Under the pieces are notes generated by a model that saw only the letters and a list, made by a program, of their open reading frames with translations, was not told where the DNA came from and did no database searches. A stretch of 39,148 nt of DNA from Flavobacterium chilense. Lineage in GTDB: Bacteria; Bacteroidota; Bacteroidia; Flavobacteriales; Flavobacteriaceae. The position numbers were made by a program, and so were the translations under genes. Positions 9,697-17,867 of the stretch are shown piece after piece. Position 1 is the stretch's first letter; each line of letters opens with the position of its first letter. Location: positions 1 through 39,148 of the forward strand of contig NZ_LSYT01000017.1 of the NCBI RefSeq assembly GCF_001602525.1, given 5' to 3'.

Positions 9697-10755
9697 ATGA
9701 AAAAGATTTTTTTATTAGCTGTGGCATCCTTTGTCGCACAGATTTGCTTTGCTCAAAATACTTTTCCTGCTGATGGTAATGTTGGGATTGGGATGAGCAA
9801 TCCAGCAACTAAATTAGATGTGAAAGGTACAATTAGTAGTTACGAACCTATACCATTAGGTTTTGTTATAAACTCTTATCAATTAATTAATCAAAGAAGT
9901 GGAAATGTGGGGGAAAATACAATTATAAATAGGTTGTGGACATATAGAGATGGTGCCCTGAATAATTGGTATACTTCAAGACTTCATGATGGTATTTCAA
10001 TAGACGATTCTTTTAAAACACCAAATGTTGATACAAGAACTTGGTGGGAGAGAGACCCCTTGGACAATATTCAGTCATGGGGAAATGCTTCAGAAACGTA
10101 TCTAACAATTAACAAAGGAAATATTGGAATTGACACAACAAATCCAACGCAGAAACTAGATGTAAACGGTAATGGAATTTTTAAAGGTAGTATTATCTCT
10201 AGTGTTTCTGATGTTATAGGAGGGCAAATTAATCTCGAAAATCCTTCTAAAACTGCTAATGACGCTGCAAAAAATTGGAGTATTTACAACATGACTGGTG
10301 GCTATGGAAATAGCTTACAATTTTGGGCTTATGATAATTTAGGTTGTACAAATGGAGGATTGTGTGCCAACAGATTTACTATTATGGATAATGGCAATGT
10401 GGGAATAGGTATTTTAAACCCAACCAACAAGCTAGATGTGAACGGTACCATCCACTCCAAAGAAGTAAAAGTAGATATGACAGGCTGGTCGGATTTTGTC
10501 TTAAAAAAAGAATACAATTTACCAACATTGGAAGAAGTTGAAAAGCACATTGTTGAAAAAGGACATCTGGAAAATATTCCAAATGAAGAAGAAGTCCTGA
10601 AAAACGGAATAAATTTAGGAGAAATGAATGCTAAACTTTTGCAGAAGATCGAGGAGCTGACACTTTATATGATTGAAATGAAAAAAGAAAACATTGAGAT
10701 GAAGAAAGAAAATGTTGATATGAAAAAAAGAATAGAAAAAATAGAAAGAAAATAA
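9697..10755 (+). CDS. Secreted 'NVGIGT'-repeat tail-fibre-like protein, copy 1
   Basis: A 352-residue protein with signal peptide (MKKIFLLAVASFVAQICFAQ). Three copies of a GNVGIGxxNPxxKLDVxG motif occur near residues 28-45, 145-160 and 232-250. They are followed by a conserved C-terminal unit: HSKEVKVD, a KKEYNLPTLEEVEKHI helix, HLENIPNEEE, NGINLGEMNAKLLQKIEEL. The tail is a charged coiled coil with repeated EMKKEN. The pattern resembles phage-fibre-like trimeric proteins common in flavobacteria, whose function is unknown. It lies 35 bp after the GspM-like gene on the same strand with no terminator visible between, so it is probably in the operon and may be exported by it. Confidence 0.75.
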   Translation: MKKIFLLAVASFVAQICFAQNTFPADGNVGIGMSNPATKLDVKGTISSYEPIPLGFVINSYQLINQRSGNVGENTIINRLWTYRDGALNNWYTSRLHDGISIDDSFKTPNVDTRTWWERDPLDNIQSWGNASETYLTINKGNIGIDTTNPTQKLDVNGNGIFKGSIISSVSDVIGGQINLENPSKTANDAAKNWSIYNMTGGYGNSLQFWAYDNLGCTNGGLCANRFTIMDNGNVGIGILNPTNKLDVNGTIHSKEVKVDMTGWSDFVLKKEYNLPTLEEVEKHIVEKGHLENIPNEEEVLKNGINLGEMNAKLLQKIEELTLYMIEMKKENIEMKKENVDMKKRIEKIERK

Positions 10756-10758
10756 AAT

Positions 10759-11670
10759 ATGAAAAAGATAACTTTCCTACTTATTCTGCTTATTGCACAA
10801 ACTCATTCTGCACAAAGTATTTTTCCTACTGATGGAGGGAATGTTGGAATTGGAACTACTTCACCAACAAATAGTTTAACAATAAGAAAAACTCCAGATC
10901 AAAATTTTGCTCATATTTATTTTGGAGAACCTATGGCAGTATCTGGCCAGCCTTCGGCTAGTCTTTGTTTTGGAGGAGCTGGAATTCAGAATTCAGGATT
11001 TACGTGGGTACCAAGTAATACAGATGAAGGGAAATTGCATCTTTCATTTGGAGGGCAGGACAATGGAATTAAAAATCCCATAAAAATGACTTTTCAATCT
11101 AATGGTAATGTTGGTATTGGAACAACAAACCCTTTAAATGGTTTGCATGTTTTTAAACTAAATGATTTTAATGGGGGATCCATAAGATTTGGACATAGTG
11201 GTGCTTATGATGCTCTTTTAAGTTTTGGATGGAATAATTCAACTTCTGGAGATGCTTTTAAATTGTCTTATAGTCCTCATAACTCAATATCAAATGTTAT
11301 AGATTTATTGACAATTGGAATAAGTGGTAATGTTGGTATTGGTACTACAAATCCAGATGCTAAATTAGCTGTAAATGGTACAATTCACTCCAAAGAAGTA
11401 AAGGTAGATTTGAATGTTCCTGCACCAGATTATGTTTTTAAAAATGAATATAATTTAAGAAGTTTACAAGAAGTTGAAAATTTTATAAATAAAAATAGCC
11501 ATTTACCTGAGATCCCTTCGGCAAAAGAATTTGAAAAGAATGGTATTCAATTGGCAGAAATGAACATGGCGTTATTAAAGAAAATAGAGGAGTTGACATT
11601 GTATGTAATTGAGCAAAATAAGCGCATAGATGCAATTGAAAAAGAGAATAAGATTTTAAAAAAGAAATAA
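10759..11670 (+). CDS. Secreted 'NVGIGT'-repeat tail-fibre-like protein, copy 2
   Basis: A 303-residue paralogue of the preceding gene, 3 bp downstream. It has a signal peptide (ends near HSAQS), the motif GGNVGIGTTSPTNSL at ~32-46, further GNVGIGTTNP copies at ~115 and ~192, and the same C-terminal unit (HSKEVKVD, KNEYNLRSLQEVENFI, HLPEIPSAKE, NGIQLAEMNMALLKKIEEL). It ends in a lysine-rich coiled coil. The C-terminal units of the two proteins are much closer to each other than their central parts, which suggests a conserved trimerisation or anchoring module carrying variable display regions. A terminator hairpin follows at 11698. Confidence 0.75.
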   Translation: MKKITFLLILLIAQTHSAQSIFPTDGGNVGIGTTSPTNSLTIRKTPDQNFAHIYFGEPMAVSGQPSASLCFGGAGIQNSGFTWVPSNTDEGKLHLSFGGQDNGIKNPIKMTFQSNGNVGIGTTNPLNGLHVFKLNDFNGGSIRFGHSGAYDALLSFGWNNSTSGDAFKLSYSPHNSISNVIDLLTIGISGNVGIGTTNPDAKLAVNGTIHSKEVKVDLNVPAPDYVFKNEYNLRSLQEVENFINKNSHLPEIPSAKEFEKNGIQLAEMNMALLKKIEELTLYVIEQNKRIDAIEKENKILKKK

Positions 11671-11697
11671 ACTCTTTTTGAGTAATGAATTTTTATT

Positions 11698-11738
11698 AAA
11701 ACTGTGCAATTGTCTTTGACTCTGTGCAGTTTTTTTTT
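11698..11738 (+). terminator. Terminator of the secretion-like operon
   Basis: An AAAACTG arm (11698-11704) pairs with CAGTTTT (11727-11733), extended inward by two wobble and two normal pairs, and is followed by an unbroken T run. It lies 28 bp after the stop of the second NVGIGT gene. Confidence 0.65.
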
Positions 11739-11791
11739 GAATATCTCCTGATTGCGTATCCATAATCCGAATCAGGTATAAATATAAACGA

Positions 11792-11821
11792 AAAAAGCTC
11801 CGGATTTCTCTGGAGCTTTTT
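11792..11821. terminator. Bidirectional terminator before the S41 peptidase gene end
   Basis: Perfect hairpin AAAAAGCTCC (11792-11801) / GGAGCTTTTT (11812-11821) with a GATTTCTCT-type loop region. A and T runs flank it on both sides, so it can stop transcripts from either strand. The minus-strand peptidase gene ends at 11825, right next to it. Confidence 0.8.
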
Positions 11822-11824
11822 GTA

Positions 11825-13378
11825 TTATTTTGTTTTTATAAGTTTAAGTATAAATTCCATTTGTGTATCCTTATGTTGGAAAAAATCTTCTAGAGATGGC
11901 CATACTTCGTAGTCTGGCATAATACCGTGGCCCTCTGGCTGATTGTCTTTTTTTGGGGCATCCTGTACCAGATTTACAATTGAAAATTGTGTTTTTATCT
12001 TTGAATTGGGAAGCTCATATACAAGTGGTGAATGTCCATTATGACGATAGTAACCGCCAACAGTCTCAACACCAACTATGGTAACATTTGGAACATACCC
12101 TTTTACCAGAGAAGCAAAATGTGAAGCAGCTGATGCTACATTTTCATTAATCAAAAGATAAAGATTACCTTTAAATCTAGGTGATTTAGGATGATAAACC
12201 GGATTGTATTTTTGGTTTTGAATGCTTATATTGTTTTTGAAAACCGGATACACATCTTTTAAGTATTCTTTTCCCATTTTTTTGGAAACACTATCCATTC
12301 GTTCTGATGTTGAAACACCCCAGAAATATTTTTCGAAAGGCAAAAAGGTTGGATCAAAAATTATAGATGCTTTTACATTTTCTTTGAAAGGTTTATCTGT
12401 TAGGTACATTACAGGTTGTTCAAAGTTAGGGTCACTACCGCCAGGATTATTTCTAACATCAATTATCAGATTAGAAACTTTGTTTTTGTCGAGTCCTGTA
12501 AAAACACTATCCAAAAATTGAACATAGGTTTCAAACTTAGGATCGTCGGATCCGTATGCCATACCGAACCATCTTAGATTTAACAAACCTGTAGTCTGAT
12601 TAAGCATGCTAAAGCTATAGGGAGGCTGCTTTTTGAAATCTATCAATTCAGTAACAGGAGCACTAAATCTATTTTTAATGTTTGTTTCTCTTTGTTCTAG
12701 TGTCACTGCAGAAAGTACCTTTTTTTCAATAGACTCAGATTTTGGTGAATTGTATTCTATAATGAATTCATTACAAAGACCATATTCCAACAGATAGTTT
12801 ATTCCAAACGATTTATTTACGCTGGCGGATAACTTTCCTGTCATGTTATGACCATCTGCTGTATAATATTTATAAAAAGATAGCATCAATTGTTTGTCAT
12901 TTACCCCGTTTATGCTTCTGATCCTCGAACCGGCTGGTATATCTGATGATTGACCATCGAAAATAATTTGTTCGTTAATATAAATAAGAGGATAAGGAAA
13001 AAATGACTTTTGTCGTTTTAGAAAATTTATTAAGTCGAGATCAGGGATGGTATAATTATGTACACTTCCTTCATAGTCTGCCAGATGGAGCATTATTTTG
13101 TAAAACTCGATAACACTCATAGGCTTTTTAATACTTTTAATAGTAGTGTTGTAAATACTGTCTATTTGTTTTTTAGTGTGGTATTGGTATAGGCCTGAAT
13201 TTGCTTTTTCATTTATGGAAAGAAGTATTTTAAGATCCTCATGGATCTGTTTTTCTGAAAGTATTTTATTGTACAGCATTAAACTATCTTTCGCGTTCTT
13301 GTCAAAACTTTGTGCCTGAACTTTACAAGACAGGAAAAATAATAATGTAAAAATTGATATCAGGTTTGTATTATTCAT
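11825..13378 (-). CDS. Secreted S41-family peptidase (C-terminal processing peptidase-like)
   Basis: A 517-residue protein with signal peptide (NLISIFTLLFFLSCKVQAQ; the Cys at 18 could also make it a lipoprotein). The central region holds a PDZ-like segment (PAGSRIRSINGVND). The TSPc catalytic core follows, with NLIIDVRNNPGGSDPNF and LYLLINENVASAASHFASL. The Ser in ASAAS near position 416 is the probable nucleophile. Members are periplasmic or surface serine peptidases of unknown substrate in flavobacteria. It is a single gene transcribed towards the secretion operon, sharing the terminator at 11792. Confidence 0.85.
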   Translation of the reverse strand: MNNTNLISIFTLLFFLSCKVQAQSFDKNAKDSLMLYNKILSEKQIHEDLKILLSINEKANSGLYQYHTKKQIDSIYNTTIKSIKKPMSVIEFYKIMLHLADYEGSVHNYTIPDLDLINFLKRQKSFFPYPLIYINEQIIFDGQSSDIPAGSRIRSINGVNDKQLMLSFYKYYTADGHNMTGKLSASVNKSFGINYLLEYGLCNEFIIEYNSPKSESIEKKVLSAVTLEQRETNIKNRFSAPVTELIDFKKQPPYSFSMLNQTTGLLNLRWFGMAYGSDDPKFETYVQFLDSVFTGLDKNKVSNLIIDVRNNPGGSDPNFEQPVMYLTDKPFKENVKASIIFDPTFLPFEKYFWGVSTSERMDSVSKKMGKEYLKDVYPVFKNNISIQNQKYNPVYHPKSPRFKGNLYLLINENVASAASHFASLVKGYVPNVTIVGVETVGGYYRHNGHSPLVYELPNSKIKTQFSIVNLVQDAPKKDNQPEGHGIMPDYEVWPSLEDFFQHKDTQMEFILKLIKTK

Positions 13379-14387
13379 AAATGCATTAGTTAAAGATTAG
13401 AGTATATGTCAGTTTTAATCTGCTTCATTATAATTATATGTTTGTCATTTTTGAAACCAATAATTAATGTACCAGTGGATATATAAAGTAAAAAATGAAA
13501 AGATAAGATTGAAAACAATACTGAAATATGATGAGTTTTAGATCCTGAAGTTTGCCCTAATAACTGTTTCAATGGTAATAGAAAATAAATAAGCGATTAC
13601 CAAAAAGGGGGTATCTATGGATTTAATAGTTACTGTTGATAATCGTTTTTGTTTTGTTTCTTGTGATAAAAATAAGATAAAATTTCAATTACAACAAAAG
13701 AAAAATAGTTTTAATAGATCAATAAAAATCAATAAGGGATAGTAATGAATTAATAGATTTCTAGCCGATCTTCAAAGAGTTTTCATGCAAGCTGTCGCTT
13801 TTACTTCACAGTTGCAATTTGAATCAGTTAAGATACAACTAACTATTTGAAAACTAATTTAGCTTTTCTTTTGTAGAGTTGTTTCTAAAGATTTATAGGT
13901 GATGAAAATATAAATATTTTCTTCGTATTAAGGATAGTTTCTGCTTCTGGTCTGGCAAAATGGAATAAAATGTCTGCACAATGGGAAGTTGCAATAACCA
14001 ACTGCTTATAAAATGATGATAATCTATAATCAATACCTATCAGCTTTTTAGCGATAAACCATTGGTTATGGTTAAGAATGAATGATGAAAGCAGTATAAT
14101 GAAAATTAGTCATATCAGCTTTCATCTAGGTAAAAGATTTATAGCGATTGTATTATCCAAAAACGATGACCAATATAATAATCAGAGTTATCTTTTAGGA
14201 TAAATCAGAAAATAACTTATCTGTCTTTTTTTTGTGTCGTTCAATGCTATGTTATGGATGTATTCAGTTATCTAAGATTACATGTACAGTAAGGTCTCTG
14301 GATAAATTAATCTCAAAAAGTGAAAGAAAATTTTCTCATACCTAAATTTTTGGAAGAATTTAATTAAAAAATATTAATAAGTTAGGA
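13379..14387. other. Gene-poor region upstream of the biosynthetic operon
   Basis: About 1 kb in which I find no credible gene. The only open frame of any size (13390-13572, minus) has no family resemblance or sensible context. All frames of 13600-14350 are broken by frequent stops. The region separates the minus-strand peptidase from the plus-strand biosynthetic operon and could hold regulatory sequence or decayed DNA. Confidence 0.5.
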
Positions 14388-14417
14388 TTGTTATATTGAT
14401 AATAAATTTTATATTTA
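14388..14417 (+). promoter_or_regulatory. Promoter of the hybrid RiPP/ketide operon
   Basis: TTG at 14388-14390 and TATATTTA at 14410-14417 (one mismatch to TAnnTTTG) are separated by exactly 19 nt, the preferred Bacteroidota spacing. Predicted start near 14424, leaving a leader of about 35 nt. It is the only good match I see ahead of the tightly packed genes 14458-26017. Confidence 0.6.
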
Positions 14418-14457
14418 CCATTGTCAACTGTAATAATAATGAGAATATTTTGAGATT

Positions 14458-15660
14458 ATGATTAACAATTATAGGGATTATGCAGAATATGTTGAAAAGC
14501 TTCGACATGATGTTTCAACCAATGATATCCTGAGCAGCTATAAAGAAAATCCTTTTGTAAGTGTAAAAACAGAGGCTGATCAATTTTTTACCAATTTAAA
14601 TGGACATAATATACTGGCTGCCGATTCTGCCTTTGACAGACAGACTTCATTTTTTAAAGATGTGGTTTTTTATCAACTGATTAATCAATTAGACACCCAG
14701 TGTAATTACAAGCTTTTTACAGACGAACTCATTACTATTCGTAACACTGAATTCATACCCAAAACAGGACTGTTCTGTTCGTTTCATTACGGAGCTTTTA
14801 TTCAGATTCCGGCCATCTTAAAAATACTGAATATCGATTTTGTGATCTTATCTATGGCAATAGACAGTAACGATGTGGTAAATTGGGAGACGAAAAATAA
14901 AACTGAAAATGAAACCAAAGAAAAAATTGATCAGCCCGTTTCCATTAGCCCTTTCGAGAAAGAAAGTATTTTCAAAATATTTAAATATTTAAAGAAAGGG
15001 GTTAGTGTATTAATTTATATTGACGGCATACAGGGAAACATTGATCAACAGGACAAAAGAGTTAAAAAAATAGATTTCTTCAATCAGCAATTGGTATTGT
15101 CTTCTGGAATCATGGAGATATCACAAAAATTAAAAATTCCTGTTGTTCCTGTAATAGCAGAAAGAAAAGAAGATTACAGAATAGAAGCCGTTTTCCATAA
15201 TCTCGAAAACAAAGAGGATTTCGGTAATGAGAATTATGCTCAAAATGCTATTCAGAAAACAGTAGATATTCTGACTGGCTACCTAAAAAATCAGCCTGCG
15301 CAGTGGCAGGAGTGGACACATATTCATCAAAAAATGATTTACAAGAGTCCTAAAAAAAACATTGGATCCGTTTTTTTTGCCAGATTCCTTAAAAGAGTCA
15401 GACCATCAACGTATGATAAAAAGCCTCTGGCTCAATCACTCTTAAAGTTTAATAATGAGGAATACGAAATTGTCGATATTAATCATGAATCTTACATCGT
15501 GTGCATTCGAAATTATGTGAGCTTTAAAATTACCGATAAACTGAGACAAATTCTTTTATCACTGGAAAAATCAGAAGCCAAGATAATGGATCTGAATCAA
15601 TTTGTGCCTGCCAGTTTATTAAAAGATTTATTGCACAACAAAATCATTGTCTCACGTTAG
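14458..15660 (+). CDS. LpxL-like (LPLAT) acyltransferase with C-terminal PqqD-like domain
   Basis: A 400-residue protein. Residues ~60-300 resemble lipid A acyltransferases of the LPLAT superfamily: GLFCSFHYGAF with H110, IDGIQG (188-193), SSGIMEISQKLKIPVVPVIAER, and QPAQWQEWTHIH in the place of the usual P-x-Q-W-x-W-x-H. In the HX4D/E motif the acidic residue is replaced by Ile (H110-YGAF-I115), so catalysis may differ from LpxL. Residues ~333-400 look like a small winged-helix PqqD-like (RiPP recognition) domain: three short strands, SFKITDKLRQILLSLEK, then SLLKDLLHNKIIVSR. It is the first gene of the operon. Inferred role: moving an acyl chain from ACP to a leader-bound peptide. The PqqD-like call is the weaker part. 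Confidence 0.65.
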   Translation: MINNYRDYAEYVEKLRHDVSTNDILSSYKENPFVSVKTEADQFFTNLNGHNILAADSAFDRQTSFFKDVVFYQLINQLDTQCNYKLFTDELITIRNTEFIPKTGLFCSFHYGAFIQIPAILKILNIDFVILSMAIDSNDVVNWETKNKTENETKEKIDQPVSISPFEKESIFKIFKYLKKGVSVLIYIDGIQGNIDQQDKRVKKIDFFNQQLVLSSGIMEISQKLKIPVVPVIAERKEDYRIEAVFHNLENKEDFGNENYAQNAIQKTVDILTGYLKNQPAQWQEWTHIHQKMIYKSPKKNIGSVFFARFLKRVRPSTYDKKPLAQSLLKFNNEEYEIVDINHESYIVCIRNYVSFKITDKLRQILLSLEKSEAKIMDLNQFVPASLLKDLLHNKIIVSR

Positions 15661-15693
15661 CCGGATTACATTCGCAAAAAAACTGAACCCAAT

Positions 15694-16875
15694 ATGAATA
15701 TTACAATTACCGGTATGGGGATCATTTCCTCATTGGGAAAGAATCTTGAAGAAAACAGAAATAATCTGTTTTCCGGAAGTACTTTTATAAGTAAACCAGA
15801 ATATTTGCAGACCAACAACAATCATTTTTCTATTGGAGAAGTTAAATACAGTGATAAATCTTTACAAGAGATGTCGGGGGAAGATCATAAAGGTTTATCC
15901 CGATCCAGTTATCTTTCAATAGTAGCTGCTAAAGAGGCCATTAAAAATGCAGGTTTCGACATTGACTCTTATACAGGAAAAATTGCCCTGATATCAGGTT
16001 CTACAGTGGGAGGAATGAGGGAGACGGAAATGCTGTACAAAACATATTTTCAGAATGATACTGAAGAGAATTATCTTGAAAATCATGAAGGAGCTAGTAT
16101 AACAGAAGATCTGGCGGATATTCTGAAAATCAACCTTAATATATCCGTTAATACCGCATGTTCCTCATCTCTCAATACTATTATGTGCGGAGCCAGAATG
16201 ATTAGGAATGGCTTATGTGATATAGCTATAGTAGGAGGTTCAGATGCATTATCGAAATTTACATTGAATGGGTTTAACTCCCTTTTATTATTAGACAAAG
16301 AAATATGCAAACCTTTTGACAGAGACAGAAAGGGAATAAATCTTGGCGAGGCTGCAGGTTATTTGATTCTGGAGTCGGAAAGTTCGGCCAAGAACAGAAA
16401 TAAAACGCCTATAGCAAAAATAGCAGGATATGGGAATGCCAATGACGCTCATCACCCGTCAGCCTCTTCTGAAGAAGTTAACGGATTACAGCTGTCGATG
16501 AAAAAAGCCCTGAAAGAAGCTGGTCTTGATCCTTCAGAAATAGATTTTATCAATGCGCATGGTACAGGAACCCGAAATAATGACAGCACCGAAATAGCTT
16601 CTATGAAGAAGGTTTTTGGAGATATTCCGCAATTTAGTTCCACCAAATCACTAACAGGACACTGTCTTGCTGCGGCAGGAGTTGTAGAGTCTATATTTTC
16701 GATCATTTCACTTCAGGAAAACAGACCTGTTTTTAATTATAATTTTAAAAATCCTATAGAAGATACCTTGCCCTATATGGGGGAAATCTTTAATAAAGAG
16801 ATTCGTCATATCATGAATAATTCTATTGCCATGGGAGGATTTTGTTCAACTTTAATATTTTCAAAAGTAAGCTAA
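15694..16875 (+). CDS. Beta-ketoacyl synthase (FabF-like KS-alpha)
   Basis: A 393-residue condensing enzyme with the full catalytic set: C156 in NTACSSSL, H289 in NAHGTGT, K318 and H323 in KSLTGHCLAAAG. GEAAGYLILE follows the thiolase fold pattern. It performs decarboxylative Claisen condensation on ACP-bound chains. Placed 33 bp after the acyltransferase and 1 bp before a Cys-less KS-like gene, it reads as the alpha subunit of a type II KS pair. Some variation from FabF (no long insertions, slightly short) fits a specialised-metabolism enzyme rather than the housekeeping copy. Confidence 0.92.
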   Translation: MNITITGMGIISSLGKNLEENRNNLFSGSTFISKPEYLQTNNNHFSIGEVKYSDKSLQEMSGEDHKGLSRSSYLSIVAAKEAIKNAGFDIDSYTGKIALISGSTVGGMRETEMLYKTYFQNDTEENYLENHEGASITEDLADILKINLNISVNTACSSSLNTIMCGARMIRNGLCDIAIVGGSDALSKFTLNGFNSLLLLDKEICKPFDRDRKGINLGEAAGYLILESESSAKNRNKTPIAKIAGYGNANDAHHPSASSEEVNGLQLSMKKALKEAGLDPSEIDFINAHGTGTRNNDSTEIASMKKVFGDIPQFSSTKSLTGHCLAAAGVVESIFSIISLQENRPVFNYNFKNPIEDTLPYMGEIFNKEIRHIMNNSIAMGGFCSTLIFSKVS

Positions 16876-16876
16876 T

Positions 16877-17860
16877 ATGAAGTTTTATATCGAAAATTCG
16901 TACTGCATTGGGCCTTTTGATCATCATGATTTTAAAGATTTTGCCACACAAAAAGCGACCGAAGGGAATGTATACAAGACAATCGAGCCTGATTATTATG
17001 AGTGCTTGAAGACACATATTGTAAGAAGAGGATCCCGAAGCGCAAAATTCGGAATGTATGCCGCATTGAAATGTATGGAGAACCGGAACAAAGACCATAT
17101 TGATGGAATTATTGTCAGTACTTCTCTGGGAGGCCTTAGGAATTTTGAAGATTTTACGCTGCAAATGATTGATCAGGAAGAAGTGAATTTATCTCCTAAT
17201 CCATTCATACAGTCTTTGCACAGTACTTTGTCCGGAAATTTGGCCTTAGAACTAGAAACTAACGTCTATAATATTACCTATACGAACAGAGGAAATGCTT
17301 TTGAAACAGCTCTTCTGGATGCCAGAATGAATTTAATGGAAGGCCACAGTGAAATTCTACTTGGGGCTTCAGATGAAATTTCGCTTAACTATCAGTTTTC
17401 TGTACTAAAAGACAACTTCCTCAACCATAAAGACTCATCTGAAGGCTGCTTAGGAGAAGGAGCTGCTTTTTTCAGGTTGTTAAAAGAAAAAAATCAAAAT
17501 TCAATTACAGTAGAAGAAGTCGTTACATTTTATGGAATTGATGATGAAATGTTTAAAAAAGAGATATCAAATCTTTTGGATCGGAACGGAATATTACCTG
17601 AAAATATTGATGTAATCATATCAGGATTAAAAGATAATTTTTCCCACGATAGATTGTCGAAAGAGTCAACTATCTATTATAAGAACTTTGTGGGTGAATA
17701 TCCCACTTCTATTTCTTTTGCTTTATGGCTTGGCGAAAATATGATCAGAGAGAATATCATTCCGGACGTATTTCATAAAAGCAGTACTAAAGCGATTGGT
17801 AATGTGTTGATAATAAATGAATACAGAAAATATAAATCTATAATTATTCTTTCAAAATAG
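16877..17860 (+). CDS. Ketosynthase-like partner lacking the active-site Cys (chain-length-factor-like)
   Basis: A 327-residue degenerate thiolase-fold protein. The segment YNITYTNRGNAFETALLDAR aligns with the KS NTACSSS region, putting Thr136 where Cys should be. LLGASDEIS and GCLGEGAAFF correspond to the VGGSDA and NLGEAAGY motifs of its neighbour. The two C-terminal catalytic histidines are also missing, and the protein is ~65 residues shorter than KAS enzymes. It follows the KS gene with a 1-bp gap, as in KS-alpha/KS-beta (chain length factor) pairs of type II polyketide and aryl polyene systems. Inferred role: heterodimer with the KS to set chain length. Confidence 0.7.
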   Translation: MKFYIENSYCIGPFDHHDFKDFATQKATEGNVYKTIEPDYYECLKTHIVRRGSRSAKFGMYAALKCMENRNKDHIDGIIVSTSLGGLRNFEDFTLQMIDQEEVNLSPNPFIQSLHSTLSGNLALELETNVYNITYTNRGNAFETALLDARMNLMEGHSEILLGASDEISLNYQFSVLKDNFLNHKDSSEGCLGEGAAFFRLLKEKNQNSITVEEVVTFYGIDDEMFKKEISNLLDRNGILPENIDVIISGLKDNFSHDRLSKESTIYYKNFVGEYPTSISFALWLGENMIRENIIPDVFHKSSTKAIGNVLIINEYRKYKSIIILSK

Positions 17861-17867
17861 TAAAACA

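Noticed and set aside
13390..13572. 60-residue minus-strand frame
   Set aside because: No start context, domain or neighbour that supports it; lies in a gene-poor region.
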